Positions 5,824-8,140 of a DNA stretch of 8,140 nt are shown here, in pieces. Position 1 is the first letter of the stretch; each line of letters opens with the position of its first letter. Origin of the DNA: JAHECQ01 sp047638695 (GTDB taxonomy: Bacteria; Actinomycetota; Acidimicrobiia; Acidimicrobiales; SZUA-35). A program made the position numbers and the translations under genes. The stretch spans positions 1 to 8,140 of the forward strand of contig JBLINY010000167.1 in assembly GCA_047638695.1 (NCBI GenBank), written 5' to 3'. The notes beneath the pieces were generated by a model. That model was not told the origin of the DNA. It saw only the letters and a list, made by a program, of their open reading frames with translations, and did no database searches.

Positions 5824-6555
5824 ATGCAGCTCCCTGATCCCCGTAAGGGGCTGAAGGGCATGGTCGGTCGGCCAGTCTTTCTTGAAGCGCGAGCGCCCTT
5901 CGAGCTGAGGGCACTACGACGCAGCCCGCTGTGGCAGGGCGAAGGCGTCCCCGCCGGCAACGGTCGGCCGGTGCTGGTGATCCCCGGCTTCATGTCCGGG
6001 GCGACGAAGGCCAGCGCCTTGGCTCATGTGCTGCGGGCAGCCGATTGGGACGTCGAGGTCGCCGACGTTGGCCGCAACGCTGGCCCGGCCTACACCGGTG
6101 TCGATGCCGGGGCCGTCGGACTGGAACGTTTGATGGATCGGACCGGCGAACGAGTCACCATCGTCGGCCACAGCCGCGGCGGCCAGATGGGGCGAGTGTT
6201 GGCCGTTCGCACGCCACACCTGGTGCGCAAAGTGATCGCCGTCGGCGCACCTCTACGAACCAAGTACCCGCCGTTCGTGGTGGTCAAGGTGCCGGCTGAA
6301 ACGCTCGATCGGGTGTGGCGCTCCGGCGTCTTCGGACCGGTCGATCTTGAACGCGAACAAGAGGTCGACAACGACCGCTATCGACCCTTTCCCTCCGACG
6401 TCGAGCTGGTCTCGATCTACTCCCGCAACGACGGCATCGTCGATTGGCGCTACTCGTTCGACCACGACGCCCACATGGTTGAAATCTCGGGCTCGCACCT
6501 GGGACTGATCAATAGCATTCTCAGCATTCAGGCCATCATCGAACAGATCGACTGA
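5824..6555 (+). CDS. Alpha/beta hydrolase, lipase/esterase-like
   Basis: A 243-residue alpha/beta-fold hydrolase with no signal peptide. The strand and oxyanion-hole region is V-L-V-I-P-G-F-M-S-G at 50-59. The nucleophile elbow G-H-S-R-G-G is at 115-120 (S117), followed by the conserved AVGAPLRT (139-146). The likely acid is D203 in YSRNDGIVDW and the likely histidine is H225 in GSHLGL, giving a plausible complete triad in the right order. The pattern resembles cytoplasmic triacylglycerol-lipase or PGAP1-like esterases, which attack ester bonds in lipids; the substrate is unknown. It lies 22 nt after the M50 gene with its own strong ribosome binding site, so the pair is probably one transcript. 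Both products plausibly act at or near the membrane, but I cannot show that they work together. A convergent gap of 147 bp follows. Confidence 0.9.
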   Translation: MQLPDPRKGLKGMVGRPVFLEARAPFELRALRRSPLWQGEGVPAGNGRPVLVIPGFMSGATKASALAHVLRAADWDVEVADVGRNAGPAYTGVDAGAVGLERLMDRTGERVTIVGHSRGGQMGRVLAVRTPHLVRKVIAVGAPLRTKYPPFVVVKVPAETLDRVWRSGVFGPVDLEREQEVDNDRYRPFPSDVELVSIYSRNDGIVDWRYSFDHDAHMVEISGSHLGLINSILSIQAIIEQID

Positions 6556-6608
6556 CTGCCGGCTAACGCTGGGCTGGACGGTGCCGATCCTCTCTAGCGG
6601 AAAAGGTC

Positions 6609-6625
6609 TGTGCGTTAATCGCACA
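6609..6625. terminator. Short inverted repeat in the convergent gap
   Basis: tgtgcg and cgcaca pair perfectly around the 5-nt loop ttaat, about 54 nt after the hydrolase stop. There is no T-tract. It could help end the plus-strand transcript or be chance. Apart from this and the hairpin at 6636-6669, I see nothing coding in 6556-6702. Confidence 0.35.
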
Positions 6626-6635
6626 TCCCCGATCC

Positions 6636-6669
6636 CCCGTCGTGACCTACCGCCGCGGGCCACGACGGG
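6636..6669. terminator. Candidate bidirectional stem-loop terminator between convergent genes
   Basis: cccgtcgtg (6636-6644) and cacgacggg (6661-6669) form a perfect 9-bp GC-rich stem with a 16-nt loop, midway between two converging stop codons. No U-run follows on either strand, so it is not a canonical intrinsic terminator. High-GC Gram-positive bacteria often have such tail-less hairpins at gene ends. Confidence 0.5.
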
Positions 6670-6702
6670 TCAAAACAATGCCATCGGATGGGTAGCAGAA
6701 AC

Positions 6703-8115
6703 TCAGCCGGGGAACTTCAAGACAACGGCTGTGCCGCCACCATCAGCTTCTTCAATCATGATTGAACCCCGGTGGTCGTCGACAATCTGACGGGCGATAG
6801 CCAGACCAAGCCCACTCCCCCCAAGCTCACGATCGCGGGCGGCGTCGAGCCGGGTAAATCGATCGAACACTCGTGCCCGATCTGCCACCGGGATCCCGGG
6901 CCCGTCGTCCACAACGCGCACCACCGTGACCCCCGTGCTGGCATTCGTTGTTTCCACCGAGAGTGCCACCGCGCTGATTGTTTCCACCGAGAGTGTCACT
7001 GTGCTCGATGCATATCGAGCTGCGTTGTCGACCAGATTCCGAAAGAGGCGCCGGAGGTCGGCCGCGTCGCCCATGACATCGGCGGGCCCCACACCACTGA
7101 TGTCGACCTTCACCTGCTGGGCCGATGCAACCATCTCTGCTTCGTCGAAGAGGAGGTCGTCAATGTGAACCAGCGCCGGCGACTCGATCGCGCCCGTCTC
7201 GGCGTGGGAGGCAAGGTACAGAAGGTTCTCGACCAGACTCTTGAGCCGGTCGGTCTCTGCCACGAGCCTTGTGCGCGACTCTGGCCAGCCCGGGTCAGAG
7301 GACGTCGTTGTGTCGAGAAGTGCCCGCAAATTTGCCACCGGACTCTTCAGTTCGTGGGATGCGTCAGACGTGAACTGGCGAAGTGAGTCGCGGTGCAACT
7401 CCAGCCGGCCGAGCATTGCATTCATGGTCTCAGCCAACTGCTCGATCTCATCTCCGGTATCTGGAACGGGAACCCGCTGCGACAGACGGGCTCCGGTCAC
7501 TGCGGTCGCCCGACGGCGGATCTCCTCGACCGGAGCCAGGGCCCGGCCTGCTGTCCGCCACGACAATGCACCAACTACAAGGGCAAGCAAAGGAACGGCG
7601 AAAGCGAACAGCGTGGCCAACTGGCGCACCGTCTTGCCGATGGCCTCGTTCTCTGACCCGGCGACGACAACAAGCGACCCATCGCGGGTGGAAGCGGCCG
7701 CTACCCGCAGGGTCATCCGTTCGGTCTCGACTTCGGTCGGACTAATTTCCTCGACCCGCATCGTCAGATCGGAAACGCCGTTCAGGTCGGACGGCAACGG
7801 GGTCTCAAGTGGGACCAAGGAACCTCCCGTCGCCACCGTCTGCCCATCAGGCGTGCCGATCCATACGAATGCTTCTTGTTGCTGCGGCCCGACCAGCGTG
7901 GCGGGGTCGGTGCCGTTCTCGATCAACCCGACCCGGTCCTGTGCCTGCAATTGGAGCGTCTGATCAAGGTTCCTTTGCAGGCTCGACCGAAAAAGCAGCA
8001 GCAACACGATGGCGCCGACGACAGAGGTAACAACCACGGCGGCAACGTTCGATACAACCGACCGGCCCCTTACGGTCTTGGCCACTCGGCCAAGCGACGT
8101 CACCTGGCCCAACAT
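6703..8115 (-). CDS. Sensor histidine kinase (HAMP, HisKA, HATPase_c), two-component system
   Basis: A 470-residue classical membrane sensor kinase. TM1 lies at about 19-42, an extracytoplasmic sensor region at 43-166 and TM2 at 167-186. A HAMP linker (about 187-242) leads into the HisKA dimerisation helix with the phospho-acceptor motif S-H-E-L-K-S-P at 253-259 (H254). The ATPase domain shows the N box (RNLVDNAARYA, 359-369), G1 (DDGPGIP, 403-409), F box (VFDRFTRLD, 416-424) and G2 (GGSGLGLAI, 432-440). All catalytic boxes are intact. The signal sensed is unknown. Between N box and G1 a 10-residue segment is duplicated (375-384 and 385-394), lengthening a surface strand or loop. The frame is open upstream of ATG 8115 to the window edge. 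GTG 8103 is an alternative start that would overlap a TGA of an upstream frame as GTGA. Its regulator gene is probably just beyond the right edge. Confidence 0.95.
   Translation of the reverse strand: MLGQVTSLGRVAKTVRGRSVVSNVAAVVVTSVVGAIVLLLLFRSSLQRNLDQTLQLQAQDRVGLIENGTDPATLVGPQQQEAFVWIGTPDGQTVATGGSLVPLETPLPSDLNGVSDLTMRVEEISPTEVETERMTLRVAAASTRDGSLVVVAGSENEAIGKTVRQLATLFAFAVPLLALVVGALSWRTAGRALAPVEEIRRRATAVTGARLSQRVPVPDTGDEIEQLAETMNAMLGRLELHRDSLRQFTSDASHELKSPVANLRALLDTTTSSDPGWPESRTRLVAETDRLKSLVENLLYLASHAETGAIESPALVHIDDLLFDEAEMVASAQQVKVDISGVGPADVMGDAADLRRLFRNLVDNAARYASSTVTLSVETISAVALSVETTNASTGVTVVRVVDDGPGIPVADRARVFDRFTRLDAARDRELGGSGLGLAIARQIVDDHRGSIMIEEADGGGTAVVLKFPG
6751..6766. repeat. Perfect 16-bp palindrome in the 3' end of the kinase gene
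   Basis: ttcaatcatgattgaa is its own reverse complement. It is AT-rich within GC-rich coding sequence and spans the codons for S-I-M-I-E near residue 452. It may be a chance palindrome or a protein-binding site; no function can be assigned. Confidence 0.4.
6949..7008. repeat. Tandem 30-bp duplication inside the kinase ATPase domain
   Basis: Units 6949-6978 and 6979-7008 share an identical first 17 bp (tgtttccaccgagagtg) and match at about 24 of 30 positions overall. On the coding strand they give LSVETISAVA followed by LSVETTNAST. The length is a multiple of three, so the frame is kept. Confidence 0.85.
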
Positions 8116-8140
8116 GTTTCTGAGCCGGCCCCCAGGCTGC
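8100..8140 (-). CDS. Possible 3' end of an upstream gene (response regulator expected)
   Basis: On the minus strand a frame entering from the right edge runs 12 codons (SLGAGSETCWAR) to a TGA at 8102-8100. This TGA overlaps a GTG that is in frame with the kinase, forming GTGA, the same coupling seen at 201-198. Sensor kinases are usually preceded by their response-regulator gene, so this could be its last codons. Thirteen codons cannot show coding by themselves and no regulator motif is visible, so this is mainly an inference from context. Confidence 0.25.
   Translation of the reverse strand, partial: SLGAGSETCWAR

Noticed and set aside
5301..5993. Minus-strand frame of 230 codons opposite the M50 and hydrolase genes
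   Set aside because: It spans two real genes on the other strand and its composition is that of an antisense shadow.
6889..6904. Cluster of six-base palindromes resembling a cloning site (GGATCC, CCCGGG, GGGCCC)
   Set aside because: It encodes the conserved D-D-G-P-G-I-P motif of the kinase, so it is natural sequence and not a vector join.

Overview
The window is GC-rich DNA that is almost fully coding, with short gaps, frequent GTG starts and stop/start overlaps. The family mix fits a high-GC Gram-positive (actinobacterial) chromosome: family-1 uracil-DNA glycosylase, type II thymidine kinase, site-2 protease, PAP2_3-type membrane enzyme, N-acyl-D-amino-acid deacylase relative and a classical two-component kinase. 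An acidimicrobial-type lineage is possible, but the sequence does not prove it. I see no rRNA, tRNA, CRISPR array, transposase or phage gene.

Layout. On the minus strand, positions 833 to 1 hold a two-gene unit: a cysteine-rich putative metal-chelating protein, then a lipoprotein that overlaps it by GTGA and runs off the left edge. A 101-bp divergent gap with a 15-bp tandem repeat separates this unit from ung on the plus strand (935-1609). A PAP2-family membrane phosphatase or transferase follows on the same strand. It meets a minus-strand amidohydrolase tail to tail, and the two coding regions overlap by 42 bp. The amidohydrolase lies 9 nt downstream of tdk, so the two are probably co-transcribed. 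Head to head with tdk on the plus strand is a site-2 protease (M50), followed 22 nt later by an alpha/beta hydrolase with a strong ribosome binding site. A 147-bp convergent gap with two inverted repeats separates the hydrolase from a minus-strand sensor histidine kinase. The end of that kinase's probable partner gene may just enter at the right edge.

Most genes are housekeeping (uracil repair, thymidine salvage) or envelope/signalling genes, and I found no clear defence or biosynthetic system. The most distinctive feature is a recurring pattern: five unrelated tandem repeats with periods of 15 or 30 bp, in four genes and one intergenic gap. The next most interesting points are an amidohydrolase that seems to lack two histidine metal ligands of D-aminoacylases, and a 10-residue duplication inside the kinase ATP-binding domain.
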